The notes: generated by a model not told the origin, from the letters alone. A stretch of DNA of 64,000 nt from Paenibacillus macquariensis (GCF_900156375.1 NZ_FTNK01000002.1:496001-560000); one strand, 5' to 3'. Positions 17,446 to 27,797 are shown, counted from the stretch's first letter. Translations and numbers: made by a program.

Positions 17446-20400
17446 ATGAGAATAAATCAATTAATTGCGAACAATATTAATAAGTTAGATGCCGTACTAC
17501 CCGTAGATAAATCGTTAGGCATTGCTGGTTTGTCTGGATCGGGTAAAACAACTTTTTGTCAAACCATTGGTGAAGAATCCAAGAAACGTCTCGTGTCCCT
17601 ATTGCCAAAAGCTGAATATCAGTATTTATTCCCCAATATTATGGAAACCAATTTCAGTGCTATCAAGATGGAAGAAATGCCACTTGTACTGTTTCTAGGT
17701 AGAGCATCTATTTCTTCAAATCCACGTTCAACCATCGGCACACATACGGGTGTGTTTACAGAGATTCGTGTTACTCTTGCTGACAAATATAATCTTTCTC
17801 CTGAAGTGTTTTCATTTAATAATGAATTAGGCTGGTGTCCAGATTGTAAAGGTCGCGGAACGACTAAAAATGTCGAATGTAAAAAGTGTAAGGGGAATCG
17901 CTATAATCAAGAAGTTGAACAATATAAAATTGAATTGTTTGATCAAGCACACAGTATTTCCGATATCAACGACTTAAGCATTGAATCCATTGTCTCACTA
18001 GCAGAAGTATTAAAGATTAGTGAAGGTAAACTACGAATTCTATCAAATATAATTAACATGAATATTGGTTACTTAACATTAAATCGTATTATGGGTACAT
18101 TGTCAGGTGGAGAATTAACGCGACTTTACTTGGCGGAATTCATGGCAACAAGTGAAAATACGGTTATTATCATTGATGAAATCTCCGTTGGTCTTGATCA
18201 CCAAACCCTATTGAAAATTTTAGCGGAGATTAAGCAATTGGGATATAAGAATCAAATTTGGCTCATTGACCATTCTGATACGGTGCTCGACACAACAGAT
18301 AAGCACTTGTTCTTTGGACCTGGTAGTGGTAAATACGGCGGGAAAATTGTTGAAGAATCACCACGTCCTGGGCCAATCACTTGGGAACGAAATCAGGCAA
18401 TGCCAACAGAATACTATCAATTTCATGATCTTTACTGTCGTAATATTCAAATGGCAGAAATTAAGATTCCCCAAAATAGACTTGTAACCTTTACGGGTGA
18501 GTCTGGATGTGGTAAATCTACACTGGTCAATGAATGTATGGCCAAAGATTTTCTGAAGCGATATCCTAAAGATAAATTAGTCATCGTCGGGCAAGATCGA
18601 AACCAATCGATTACCAGCCGGTCAACCGTTGCGACATTTCTTGATATTAAAAGGAAGCTTACAAAATATAGTGAAGATATTGATGATATTTTTGAGCGTT
18701 CGATTGAAGATATTATTGATGAACTGCCAAATGATGACATCGCTCATAAACGCTTAAGCTTATTAATCAAACTTGGACTTGGTTATTTGACGTTGGAAAG
18801 AAAAACACAGACTTTATCGACGGGTGAATTTCAATGTGTCCATTTAGTCTCTGAGCTGTTTGCGGGCTCAAGAAACCCAAATACGCTATTTATTTTTGAT
18901 GAGCCTTCCAAAGGTTTATCACAAAATATTTTAAATCAATTTATTGATAGTATTAGGGGCATTCTTCAGGATGAATCTGTCTCTATAATAATGATCGAAC
19001 ATCATTCGTATATGCTGGATAACTCTGATTTTATCGTTGACTTTGGTAAAAGACAGCCTGCACCTGTGGAGCATCTTGATGTTGTCAGTTATGATGATTA
19101 TATTCGCCAACAAAACAGTGCAGACAGTGTGGCTCCATCACAAATTTCTTCAACACTCCATCTACAAAATGGAATTACCTACTTAAAAGAAAATCAGATT
19201 GCCTATTTTAAAAATGCAGAGAACATCTATAAGGGAGGCATCTTAAAAAGCTTATCTTCCATGGCCCGTCTGATTTATGGTGAATACGAGTCCGAAACAA
19301 TAGCACCCGTCATCGCGATCGATATGGAACGGCACTTGTATAGTCAATATACATTTTTCTATGAGATTGGTGGCTTGATCAACCATATTGTAGCGGAGCA
19401 TCCAACCAATAAAGATACGAAGAGCTTTGATTTCTATCATCAAGACAATCATTGTCCAAGCTGCAAGGGCCGTGGGGTGATTGAACAATTTGATTTTGAT
19501 ATTGTTGTTCAGGACAAAACCGTGCCATTCTGGGATGGCTTATTGCATCCAGATGCGATGGATATTTTGAAATTCTATAAATTTGAAAAATTACAATTCA
19601 TCTTTTATGAGATTAAGAATGAGCTGGGTCAGGATATAAGCAAAAGTATTAATGAGATGACAGAAGCTGAAAAGCATACCTTTTTATACGGGTATTGGGA
19701 AAAGTCATTCTATGATAAAGCAGGCAAGGCATCAAGGACCTGGGAAGGCTTTAATCACATCATTGGGATGTATATGGTTGTATCGAAATCGATTATTAAA
19801 GAGCATATCAAAGAGTCCAAAAAAATGATTACTTGTCCAATCTGTCAAGGAACCGTGCTAAATCATCATAAAAAGTTAAAATTTGGCGACACAGATATTC
19901 GTGAGATTATTAGGCAGCCTCTTGATCAAGTCATGAGAACTGTTGGTGAATTACAGGTATTAGAAAAAATGATGGACATTGTCGGCAGCGATATGATCTT
20001 GACAGAAGATGTCTCTCTAATGCCTAGGGAAACACAAGTTGCTCTGAAAATGCTTGAACTTGAGCTGGCAAGCTTTGCGCACTATGAAATGGTCTTATAC
20101 AATGTCCTGCCATTCTGGGGCAGAATAGCTTCCAGTATCGAATCCATCAGTATGAATAATCAGATCACTATCTGTGATTTTGCCAATATCACCGAAACGA
20201 GAGAAACGATCATTGATAAGTATTTCACCAATGGCAAATACAAAAAACTAACTTATGTCTATGAAGCGTTTGGTTACAAAAAAATTGTCACCCTAATTAA
20301 TAAGATTAAAGCAAGTCATCCATGTCCATTCTGTAAAGGGAAGAAAGTCATTTCGGAAGATGGACTCCATGATGGTGTATATAAATTAACGATTCCATGT

Positions 20401-20616
20401 GTTAGTTGTTATGCAAGTGGCATCAATGATGAAGGACGTAAGGAAATCGTTGAAGGCATAGACGTGCAAACATGGCTAACTGGCAAAGTAAGTGATGTTG
20501 TTACTGAAAGCTTGAATCTTGATGCAGTTGCAGATATTCCAATTTTCAATCGTATTCGTGAGTTGAATAAACAAGAAATGATGGCAATTCATCAATTCCT
20601 TGAGCACAATAATTAG
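17446..20616 (+). CDS. UvrA-like ABC ATPase with long C-terminal extension
   Basis: Large protein of 1056 aa related to the excinuclease subunit UvrA but not the housekeeping one. The first ATPase has Walker A GLSGSGKTT (about 28-36), a CPDCKGRG...CKKCKGN zinc module (about 131-155), signature LSGGE (about 219) and Walker B IIIDE (about 243). The second has Walker A GESGCGKST (about 350), signature-like LSTGEFQ (about 457) and FIFDEP (about 485), with no zinc module inserted. After it comes an extension of about 520 residues with CPSCKGRG (about 669), CPIC (about 796), CPFC (about 959) and CVSC (about 985) but no third Walker A. ATG at 17446 follows GGGAGAGG. UvrA paralogues act in DNA repair or drug resistance; the role here is unknown. 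Confidence 0.82.
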   Translation: MRINQLIANNINKLDAVLPVDKSLGIAGLSGSGKTTFCQTIGEESKKRLVSLLPKAEYQYLFPNIMETNFSAIKMEEMPLVLFLGRASISSNPRSTIGTHTGVFTEIRVTLADKYNLSPEVFSFNNELGWCPDCKGRGTTKNVECKKCKGNRYNQEVEQYKIELFDQAHSISDINDLSIESIVSLAEVLKISEGKLRILSNIINMNIGYLTLNRIMGTLSGGELTRLYLAEFMATSENTVIIIDEISVGLDHQTLLKILAEIKQLGYKNQIWLIDHSDTVLDTTDKHLFFGPGSGKYGGKIVEESPRPGPITWERNQAMPTEYYQFHDLYCRNIQMAEIKIPQNRLVTFTGESGCGKSTLVNECMAKDFLKRYPKDKLVIVGQDRNQSITSRSTVATFLDIKRKLTKYSEDIDDIFERSIEDIIDELPNDDIAHKRLSLLIKLGLGYLTLERKTQTLSTGEFQCVHLVSELFAGSRNPNTLFIFDEPSKGLSQNILNQFIDSIRGILQDESVSIIMIEHHSYMLDNSDFIVDFGKRQPAPVEHLDVVSYDDYIRQQNSADSVAPSQISSTLHLQNGITYLKENQIAYFKNAENIYKGGILKSLSSMARLIYGEYESETIAPVIAIDMERHLYSQYTFFYEIGGLINHIVAEHPTNKDTKSFDFYHQDNHCPSCKGRGVIEQFDFDIVVQDKTVPFWDGLLHPDAMDILKFYKFEKLQFIFYEIKNELGQDISKSINEMTEAEKHTFLYGYWEKSFYDKAGKASRTWEGFNHIIGMYMVVSKSIIKEHIKESKKMITCPICQGTVLNHHKKLKFGDTDIREIIRQPLDQVMRTVGELQVLEKMMDIVGSDMILTEDVSLMPRETQVALKMLELELASFAHYEMVLYNVLPFWGRIASSIESISMNNQITICDFANITETRETIIDKYFTNGKYKKLTYVYEAFGYKKIVTLINKIKASHPCPFCKGKKVISEDGLHDGVYKLTIPCVSCYASGINDEGRKEIVEGIDVQTWLTGKVSDVVTESLNLDAVADIPIFNRIRELNKQEMMAIHQFLEHNN

Positions 20617-20631
20617 ATGTCAGTCAGTAAA

Positions 20632-20668
20632 GAAAACTCATTTGCAATGAATGGCAGATGAGTTTTTT
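20632..20668 (+). terminator. Terminator after UvrA-like gene
   Basis: AAAACTCAT / ATGAGTTTT hairpin followed by TTT; a second hairpin follows at 20691. Confidence 0.75.
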
Positions 20669-20690
20669 GCTATTCTTAAATGCCCAATTT

Positions 20691-20722
20691 CTCTATTCAA
20701 TTACGGAGAAATTGGTTTTTTT
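20691..20722 (+). terminator. Second tandem terminator
   Basis: CAATTTCTC pairs with GAGAAATTG around an 11-12 base loop, followed by a T run. Confidence 0.75.
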
Positions 20723-20792
20723 ATGGAAAAATGAACCATTTTATCATATTGAACGTAATAAATCATAGTTTGATAATTAAGGAGGTTTTTTA

Positions 20793-22865
20793 ATGAAAAA
20801 AAGGTTGATATGGATGCTGAGTACTGCCATTGCATTAACACCGCTTGTCCCGACAGCGGCACTAGCATCAGTTAGCGATGTTGTAACTTCAAATCAGGGA
20901 CTGGCGAAGATCGCTTCTGAGAAAGCGGCGCTACTTACCGAGAAGTACGGTACGATCAGCGTACAGTATGCTTTGATCGACAATGGCAAGATTAAAGTGT
21001 CGGGTCAGACAGGCATAAATGACATGGAAGGGAAGATCCCTCTCACCACAGAAACCATGTATGGTATCGGATCGACGAGTAAGATGTTTACGACTGTTGC
21101 CGTCATGAAATTAGTAGATTCAGGGAAAATCAACCTGGATACCCCCTTGGTAGAGTACATAACGGATTTCAAAATGATAGATGAACGTTATAAGAAAATT
21201 ACGCCTCGTATGCTGTTGAATCATTCTTCGGGGCTTCAAGGGTCAAGCTTGGGTAATGCTTTTCTGTTCGATGATAATGACACGTACGCACACGATAAGC
21301 TGCTAGAGCATTTGTCTACACAGGGTTTGAAGGCTGATCCTGGGGCATTCTCTGTATATTGCAACGATGGGTTCACGTTGGCTGAAATTCTCGTAGAACG
21401 AGTTAGTGGTATGAAATTCACCGCATTCATTCATCAATATTTTACTGAACCGTTAGAAATGAAGCATACAAAGACATCGCAAGACATATTAGAATCAAAT
21501 AAACTTGCTGGTCTTTATTATCCAACAAATCAAAAACAGCTTCCAAATGAGACTGTTAACGTGATTGGAACGGGCGGAATCTATTCCACAGCTGAGGATA
21601 TGGTACAATTCTCACAAATATTCACAGGACAAGAGGACGGTATCTTATCAGACAAGGCGTTACGGGCAATGGAACAAGAGGAATACAAAAAGGGATTATG
21701 GCCCAACGAAGCGGATAATTTGTTTGACTTCGGGCTTGGCTGGGATAGTGTAAGGTTGTTTCCGTTTAACGATTATAAAATAAAAGGTCTCAGCAAGGGA
21801 GGAGACACGATTCTGTATCATGCTTCTCTTGTAGTGCTTCCAGAGCAGAACATGGCTGCTGCAGTTCTATCGTCAGGCGGTAGTAGTTCGACGAACGAGC
21901 TTCTGGCCAACGAACTTCTTCTAGAAGCATTGAAAGAGAAGGGCGCGATCAAAGACATCAATCCGGAGAAATCATTCGGCAAGCCGGTCAAGGCTGACAT
22001 GCCGAACGACATCACAAAGTACTCGGGCTATTATGGGACTACCAATCAACAAGTTAAAGTTGCTATAAAAAATGGAGAGCTATCATTATCGGTACCTAGT
22101 ATTCCCGAATATCCTGAACAAAAGTTTATCTACACCTCTGAAGGATCTTTTGTTAACCAAGAAGGAACCTCGAAGATCAGTGTTGTAACTGAAAAGAATG
22201 GTCGAACTTACCTGTGGAGTAGAGAATATGCATCCGTTCCGGAGTTGGGACAATTGGCTTTATCTCAGTACTTAGTTGAGAAGTTGGAGAGCAATACGCT
22301 ATCTCAAGAGACGGAAGCTGTATGGGCAAAGAGAGAAGGTAAAACGTATTACCCTGTGAGTGAGAAGTTCAGTTCTCTTATGTACATGATTATTAAGCCA
22401 ACAATCCAGATTACCCGTACCCAAGATTTGAAAGGTTATCTAGGGGATAAGAAAATTACAGGCCCCGATACGGCTGAGAGCCAGCATCAAATTCCTGCCA
22501 TGGGAAGCCGGGATACGGCTGAATATCATTTTTACACGAAGGACGGTATTGACTACCTCGAGGCAGCTGGAAGCTTGTATGTCAGTGAGGATAAAGTATT
22601 GCCACTCTATAATGGGAAACAATCTACAGTAACTATGCAACCGGATGGCAACGCCAGATGGTATAGCGTGTCTAAAGCAGTTGTTGGCAAGAAGATGACA
22701 GTTGTGATGCCCGAGAATAGCGCTTTTGCGGTATATGACGGAAAAGGAACATGCGTGAATTACTCCTTGATTAGCGGAAATAATGAAGTTGTTCTCCCTG
22801 AGAATGGAACGATTGTATTTGCTGGTAAGGCTGGCTCTTCATTTAACATTTCGTTGAAGAAGTAG
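20793..22865 (+). CDS. Exported serine hydrolase, beta-lactamase class C family
   Basis: Secreted protein of 690 aa with a signal peptide of about 26 residues (ending AALASV). The class C beta-lactamase/D-alanyl esterase-like domain covers about 35-400. It has the nucleophile motif STSK near residue 95 (SxxK), the YCN motif near 189 (YxN) and KGG near 334 in place of KTG/HxG. A beta-rich C-terminal part of about 290 residues follows, probably a lipocalin-like or interaction domain. Such proteins act as penicillin-binding hydrolases, esterases or D-amino-acid peptidases; the sequence does not say which. ATG follows AAGGAGG. It is a single-gene unit bounded by terminators on both sides. Confidence 0.85.
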   Translation: MKKRLIWMLSTAIALTPLVPTAALASVSDVVTSNQGLAKIASEKAALLTEKYGTISVQYALIDNGKIKVSGQTGINDMEGKIPLTTETMYGIGSTSKMFTTVAVMKLVDSGKINLDTPLVEYITDFKMIDERYKKITPRMLLNHSSGLQGSSLGNAFLFDDNDTYAHDKLLEHLSTQGLKADPGAFSVYCNDGFTLAEILVERVSGMKFTAFIHQYFTEPLEMKHTKTSQDILESNKLAGLYYPTNQKQLPNETVNVIGTGGIYSTAEDMVQFSQIFTGQEDGILSDKALRAMEQEEYKKGLWPNEADNLFDFGLGWDSVRLFPFNDYKIKGLSKGGDTILYHASLVVLPEQNMAAAVLSSGGSSSTNELLANELLLEALKEKGAIKDINPEKSFGKPVKADMPNDITKYSGYYGTTNQQVKVAIKNGELSLSVPSIPEYPEQKFIYTSEGSFVNQEGTSKISVVTEKNGRTYLWSREYASVPELGQLALSQYLVEKLESNTLSQETEAVWAKREGKTYYPVSEKFSSLMYMIIKPTIQITRTQDLKGYLGDKKITGPDTAESQHQIPAMGSRDTAEYHFYTKDGIDYLEAAGSLYVSEDKVLPLYNGKQSTVTMQPDGNARWYSVSKAVVGKKMTVVMPENSAFAVYDGKGTCVNYSLISGNNEVVLPENGTIVFAGKAGSSFNISLKK

Positions 22866-22914
22866 ATCATTCGTTGAATTGTTGGTTTGATTGTATCAAA
22901 GGCTATTTTATATA

Positions 22915-22965
22915 AAGAACACCGGTGAATTTGAGGTTGCTCAAAGTTACCGGTGTTCTTTTTTA
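22915..22965 (+). terminator. Terminator between convergent genes
   Basis: AAGAACACCGGT pairs with ACCGGTGTTCTT around a loop of about 20 bases, followed by a T run. The A residues before the stem may let it work for the minus-strand kinase gene as well. Confidence 0.88.
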
Positions 22966-23008
22966 TTTATATGAGCTTTAATGTTGTTATTAGAATGTTA
23001 CGTTTCAT

Positions 23009-24784
23009 TCAGTTCCCAATGGCAACTTCATCTTTACTCCAAATAAGGCGAATGACAGTGCCTTTTCCCAAAGCCGTATCTACGATAATTTGACCACCCA
23101 AGGATTCGATCAACCCTTTGGATACGGCCATACCAAGACCTGTTCCGTTCGGTGTCGAAGAGGTATTGGTTCCCCTGTAGTATCGCTCAAACAATCGATT
23201 TGCTGTACTTTCATCCATACCCGTACCGTTGTCAGCGAATTGAATAGTATATCCTTTACAACCTTTGTCTGGGATAACCGAGACAGTAAGTGTCGTATCT
23301 GGCGGATTATGGAGCAGGGCGTTGGCTACTAAATTGTTAATGATCCGCTCCAACCAAGGGGTATACAGTTTAACGGTTATATCGATAGGAGAAGGCTTAT
23401 ATACAATGGATTCTTTCTTGTAAAAAGGGTTGGTTGCCGCTTGCTTTAACGCTTCCTGTAACCAGTTATTGAGCTCAATCTCCTCGGATTCTGGCGGTCG
23501 GACACCGCTCTTCAATCGATAACTCATTGCAAGGTCATTAATCAGCATGTCCATATGTGCAGATTTTTCCAACATTGTACCTGAGAACTTACGAATCTCT
23601 TCCGCCGTCCAATCATATTGCGGTTCAGCAAGCAAGTGCGCATAGCCTTTAATCGAAACAAGTGGCGTTTTCAGATCATGGGTTATTCCAGCGATCCATT
23701 CTTCCCTCATATTATCCGTTTGCTGACGCAATACCTGATCTCTTTGTAGGGTGCCTGAGAGCTTGTCTATTGAATACATTACATCAGCAAAAATGCGGTA
23801 ACGACGCTTCCATTTTCCTGAACGCATCCGGCTGCGGTGAATGCCTCTATGATCTAATGGCTCTTGGTATACAGCATTACCGAGCTCATCGAGCCATGTG
23901 AGGATATGAAGCAATGGGACGCCGAACCGATGTGCCTGCCATAGTGAAAGCAACAGAAATGATAACAATATAGCTGAGAACATTACAAATATACCGATGA
24001 ATATTGTTCTCGCTTCAGCAGATAAAAGCCAACTATCGCTTATTGGCTTGCCAAAAGAATTTGGAAGACTGACGACCCAGGTAAGTTCGCTTTCATTAAC
24101 ATATACGGAGGATAGATGGAAGCCGTATCTTTCATTGTACATTGTGCGTAGAGCAAGCTCCTGAAGTGTATAGGTGTTCGGTGCAGATGCAGGTCGATTG
24201 AATGCAGCTAGTTCAGAGCCATTTGCATCTAGTAATTGAACGTAACCGTCAAGATGCTTAAGACGCGTGGTTACATCATTAGGTAACATCAGTATTCCAT
24301 TAGAAGATAATGACCCCTGACTGCTTACTTGTTCTAATAACGTGCCCATATCATTAGACACGCCATATAACAATGTAAATGTTCGACCGTCTTTCTCTTG
24401 GATCCAAAGATATATCTGATAGGGGAAAGGCTTGGCGCCTGTCCAATAGGAGAGGAACTCGCCGGGTGCATATTTCTTTGGCACATCCTTTGGTGTATTG
24501 TAGGATTGCTCCACTTGACCGTTCTCATCAAGACTTTGCAGCCATCCGCCGTTTTTCTTTACCTGTTCAAGCAAATGCGGAGCAAAGCGAATGCCCTCCT
24601 TACCCAATTCGGAGGATGCTACAAGCTGAGCTAATCCAACAGAAGCAAAATCTCGGGAGATGAGGGTATCGTTTAAGCGACCAAATATCCAAAAAAGCGT
24701 AACTGCAGTAATAAGAAGCACGAATGCGCCGGCGGTAGCTAGTTGAAGCACGAATCGTATCGTTAATTTTCGTTTGATGTTCAT
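23009..24784 (-). CDS. Sensor histidine kinase
   Basis: Membrane histidine kinase of 591 aa. TM1 is near residues 12-36, a large extracytoplasmic sensor domain follows (about 37-250), then TM2 near 262-285, the phosphoacceptor His in GITHDLKTPLVSIKGY, and the ATPase domain with NLVANALLHN, DNGTGMD and GTGLGMA. The start at 24784 overlaps the regulator stop by four bases (ATGA), so the pair is coupled. The pair is divergent from the M23 lipoprotein gene at 25747, which may be its target or part of its signalling. An envelope-stress role fits but is inference. Confidence 0.92.
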   Translation of the reverse strand: MNIKRKLTIRFVLQLATAGAFVLLITAVTLFWIFGRLNDTLISRDFASVGLAQLVASSELGKEGIRFAPHLLEQVKKNGGWLQSLDENGQVEQSYNTPKDVPKKYAPGEFLSYWTGAKPFPYQIYLWIQEKDGRTFTLLYGVSNDMGTLLEQVSSQGSLSSNGILMLPNDVTTRLKHLDGYVQLLDANGSELAAFNRPASAPNTYTLQELALRTMYNERYGFHLSSVYVNESELTWVVSLPNSFGKPISDSWLLSAEARTIFIGIFVMFSAILLSFLLLSLWQAHRFGVPLLHILTWLDELGNAVYQEPLDHRGIHRSRMRSGKWKRRYRIFADVMYSIDKLSGTLQRDQVLRQQTDNMREEWIAGITHDLKTPLVSIKGYAHLLAEPQYDWTAEEIRKFSGTMLEKSAHMDMLINDLAMSYRLKSGVRPPESEEIELNNWLQEALKQAATNPFYKKESIVYKPSPIDITVKLYTPWLERIINNLVANALLHNPPDTTLTVSVIPDKGCKGYTIQFADNGTGMDESTANRLFERYYRGTNTSSTPNGTGLGMAVSKGLIESLGGQIIVDTALGKGTVIRLIWSKDEVAIGN

Positions 24785-25521
24785 AATTGTTGAGGACTCC
24801 AAGTTTCCGCTTGTACAAGCTTATACCCAAGTCCTCTAACGTTTACGATAAAGATCGGGTTAGCAGGGTCAGGCTCAATTCTTTCCCTGATGCGATGAAT
24901 ATGAACCATGACAGTGTTGTCATCGTGCAGTGCTTCTTCCCCCCAGACGCTTTCATATAGCTCGCTTTTACTGAAAAGCCTATTAGGGTTTTTGCATAAG
25001 AAGAGCAACAACTGAAAGACTAGCGCTGGACAGGCTACTACCGTTTGCTCAACGCGAAGCATACCGGCTGTTTCATCAACCTGGAAATGTCCATAGTCAT
25101 ACATCGCGTTTATTTTGTCAGAAGGCTGTACTTTGGCTGCATGCTTTGCTCCTAGGTAACGCCTTAAGTGCGAGCGTATGCGTGCAACAACTTCCATCGG
25201 ATTAAAAGGCTTGGTAATGTAATCATCGCCGCCTACAGCAAATCCAGTCAGCTTATCAAAGTCAGATTCGCGTGCAGTTAGAAACAAGATTGGAGCATCC
25301 GTCGTTTGACGGAGAAATGGACAAATTTCGATTCCGCTACGTCCAGGTAAGAGGACATCTAATATGATCAAATCATAGATTTTCGCTTCGCAGGCAGCAA
25401 TTGCTGCTTCACCAGTCATGACCGTATCTACATTCGTATATCCTTCCTTACGAAGGACAGTCAACATGAGTTCAAGAATGGATTGCTCGTCATCGACAAG
25501 TAAAATTGCCGCAGTGTTCAT
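24781..25521 (-). CDS. OmpR-family response regulator
   Basis: Response regulator of 246 aa. The receiver domain has the acidic pair in VDDEQ, phosphoacceptor Asp in LIILDVLLPG and Lys in ITKPFNP. The winged helix ends with FIVNVRGLGYKLV. I place the start at 25521 because AAAGGA lies eight bases before it on this strand; an in-frame ATG 33 bases upstream has no ribosome site. It is the first gene of the pair with the kinase at 23009-24784, and is transcribed away from the M23 lipoprotein gene. Confidence 0.92.
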   Translation of the reverse strand: MNTAAILLVDDEQSILELMLTVLRKEGYTNVDTVMTGEAAIAACEAKIYDLIILDVLLPGRSGIEICPFLRQTTDAPILFLTARESDFDKLTGFAVGGDDYITKPFNPMEVVARIRSHLRRYLGAKHAAKVQPSDKINAMYDYGHFQVDETAGMLRVEQTVVACPALVFQLLLFLCKNPNRLFSKSELYESVWGEEALHDDNTVMVHIHRIRERIEPDPANPIFIVNVRGLGYKLVQAETWSPQQL

Positions 25522-25746
25522 GTTCTCATTCCTTTCTTCACCATAGTCGTTCATTCCATCATATCATGATTTCTTAGACGTGAACGAGGCGTTACCTTAA
25601 CGGAAGCTTAATTGTCCACTGAAGTCATGGATGAGAGTTAAGACATAGTTAAGTCTGCGTTATACGGGACCTAAGATTGGTTTGTTAGAATTAGGGAGTC
25701 AAAGGCAATGATATTTAAAAATGTGGGGGTGCTGGAGTTGAACAAA

Positions 25747-26751
25747 ATGACTAGAAAGAACAGGTTGGATCTCATCCACTATAGCAAAATAGTACTGGCA
25801 GTTGGTACACTGGCAGCTATCATAACGGCATGCGGAGGAAAAAATGCGGCAGTAACTATAGACAAACCAGCTGAAACAACGAATGTCGAGGTGCAAACGA
25901 TGAAGCCTGAGGAAGTGCCTGCGGCACTACTTGAAGGAAAGTATGCGAAGGTGTATGCCCATTTTAGCGATGAGTTTAAACAACAGTTGAGCGAAGCTGA
26001 TTTTGTAAGCATGGCTCCCGATTCACTAAAGGGTGTTCATTCGTTTAAGCAGGCTTCGATCATGCAGCATAATGGTGGCGATCAACGTTCATGGATAAGC
26101 GATTCTGGGAAAATGGGGCTGACTACTGTTTTTGATGAGAAAGGAACTATATTAGGACTTCAGACCAAGGAACTTACTACTTTTCCGGAAACGGACAATC
26201 GTTTGACCAAAATTAAATACGATTGGCCTTTAAGTGGGGAGTGGTATATTATCTGGGGTGGAACGAATGTCCTTGTTAATTATCACTACGAACATGAAAG
26301 TCAGCGATATGCGTATGATATTGTACAGAGCAAGGACGGTTATTCCTATAAAGGAGATCCATTGAAAAATGAAAGCTATTACGCCTTCGGTCAGCCCGTT
26401 CTTGCACCAGCAGACGGAACCGTGGTCTCGATCGTAAATGATATTCCGGATAATGAGCCCGTTGGCGTGATGAACGAGAAAGTACCTGCTGGTAATGAGG
26501 TTGTTATTGATCATGGCGGTGAATATAGCGTACTGGCTCATCTGAAGAAAGGCTCCGTTAAAGTTAAAGTAGGGGATAAGGTGAGTGGTGGTGAGGAAAT
26601 CGGTTTGCTTGGCAATTCAGGCAATTCTAGCGAAGCGCATCTTCATTATCAGGTGTCAGACGGTGCAGAACTATTCAAGTCTCGTTCGATTAATATTAAT
26701 TGGAAGGAAGGGATCACTCCTGTGCAGGGAGAGATTGTAAAGGCCGAATAA
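25747..26751 (+). CDS. M23 metallopeptidase lipoprotein with DUF3887-like domain
   Basis: Surface lipoprotein of 334 aa. The signal ends with lipobox ITACG. A DUF3887-like domain follows at about 45-130 (LLEGKYAKVYAHFSDEF), and an M23 (LytM/lysostaphin-type) domain lies at about 175-320. In it YAYDIV, VVIDHGGEY, AHL and the terminal HLHYQV (near 297) carry zinc-binding and catalytic residues. It would cut peptidoglycan cross-bridges or act as a stabiliser. ATG at 25747 is chosen because CTGGAG lies nine bases before it; TTG at 25738 is possible. It is divergent from the adjacent two-component genes. Confidence 0.86.
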   Translation: MTRKNRLDLIHYSKIVLAVGTLAAIITACGGKNAAVTIDKPAETTNVEVQTMKPEEVPAALLEGKYAKVYAHFSDEFKQQLSEADFVSMAPDSLKGVHSFKQASIMQHNGGDQRSWISDSGKMGLTTVFDEKGTILGLQTKELTTFPETDNRLTKIKYDWPLSGEWYIIWGGTNVLVNYHYEHESQRYAYDIVQSKDGYSYKGDPLKNESYYAFGQPVLAPADGTVVSIVNDIPDNEPVGVMNEKVPAGNEVVIDHGGEYSVLAHLKKGSVKVKVGDKVSGGEEIGLLGNSGNSSEAHLHYQVSDGAELFKSRSININWKEGITPVQGEIVKAE

Positions 26752-26834
26752 TTTTATGAATAAATTAATCAGCACGAAGCTCATTAATGGATGAAGTGAA
26801 ACAAACGAAGCAAACATCAGGAGGGAATTCAATT

Positions 26835-27782
26835 ATGAAAAAAGCGCTTAAATTTATACTTATATCAATAGGAGCAATCCTTGTAGCAATAGGTGTTTTT
26901 CTAGCCATTGTATATACAGTTAATATTGTCTGCAACAAAGTGGAGAACGGTAAAATAGAATCTTATGGTCAGCTTGTACCCGTAGATGGAAAAAATATGA
27001 ATGTTACGATTCAAGGCAAAGGCGAAGAAACTGTTGTACTAATACCAGGTTTTGGAACAGGAGCGCCAGGTATTGATTTTAAGCCACTCGTAGAAGAGCT
27101 ATCCCCATTTTACAAAGTAGTCGTGATTGAGCCTTTTGGTTATGGATTAAGTGATGTATCAGACAAAGAGCGAACCATTGAAAATATTGTAGCTGAAATT
27201 CATGAATGTTTACAAAAACTTAATATTAACCGATACACGCTGATGGGTCACTCCATTGCCGGAATTTACGGATTAGAATATGTGAACAAATATGAAAGCG
27301 AAGTGAATGCATTTGTCGGGATCGATAGCAGTGTTCCAACGCAGGGTGGTAATGATGATGAGTTTCCAACAGAAATCTATCAAACACTCAAAAAATCAGG
27401 TTTCTACAGGTTGATCATGAAACTAACTCCTGACCAACTTATTGCACCAGCAGTTGATGATGCAACAAGAGAGCAAATTAGAATAATTTCTCTTAAGAAC
27501 GCGATGAACCCAAATATCATAAGTGAAGGGGAAAATTTCCAACATAATTTTAAAGCTGCCGAAAATTTCAAATTCCCTAACAAACTTCCTGTTATATTCT
27601 TTTTACAAAAAAGTAATACGGATGTTGAAGGATGGATACCACTGCATGAAGAACAGATAAAGGATTCTGTGAATGGAAAATTAATCGAACTTGAAGGGGA
27701 ACATTATTTGCACCATACTAAATCAAAAGAAATCGTTGAAAATTTTAGGAGCTTTATGGAAAAAGTAGAATCAGACAAGTAG
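26835..27782 (+). CDS. Membrane-anchored alpha/beta hydrolase
   Basis: Protein of 315 aa with an N-terminal membrane segment (about residues 4-28) and an alpha/beta-hydrolase domain. The nucleophile elbow is GHSIAG with Ser near 139, the oxyanion region is PGFGTGAPG, and the catalytic His is likely in GEHYLHHT near 297. A lipid or ester substrate at the membrane is plausible, not proven. ATG at 26835 follows AGGAGGG at 26819-26825, so the upstream in-frame ATG at 26787 is rejected. It lies 83 bases after the M23 gene and may be transcribed with it. Confidence 0.85.
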   Translation: MKKALKFILISIGAILVAIGVFLAIVYTVNIVCNKVENGKIESYGQLVPVDGKNMNVTIQGKGEETVVLIPGFGTGAPGIDFKPLVEELSPFYKVVVIEPFGYGLSDVSDKERTIENIVAEIHECLQKLNINRYTLMGHSIAGIYGLEYVNKYESEVNAFVGIDSSVPTQGGNDDEFPTEIYQTLKKSGFYRLIMKLTPDQLIAPAVDDATREQIRIISLKNAMNPNIISEGENFQHNFKAAENFKFPNKLPVIFFLQKSNTDVEGWIPLHEEQIKDSVNGKLIELEGEHYLHHTKSKEIVENFRSFMEKVESDK

Positions 27783-27797
27783 ATTTTATAAATTTAA

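Noticed and set aside
26787..26834. Upstream start for the alpha/beta hydrolase
   Set aside because: The strong AGGAGGG at 26819-26825 lies inside this extension and points to ATG at 26835.
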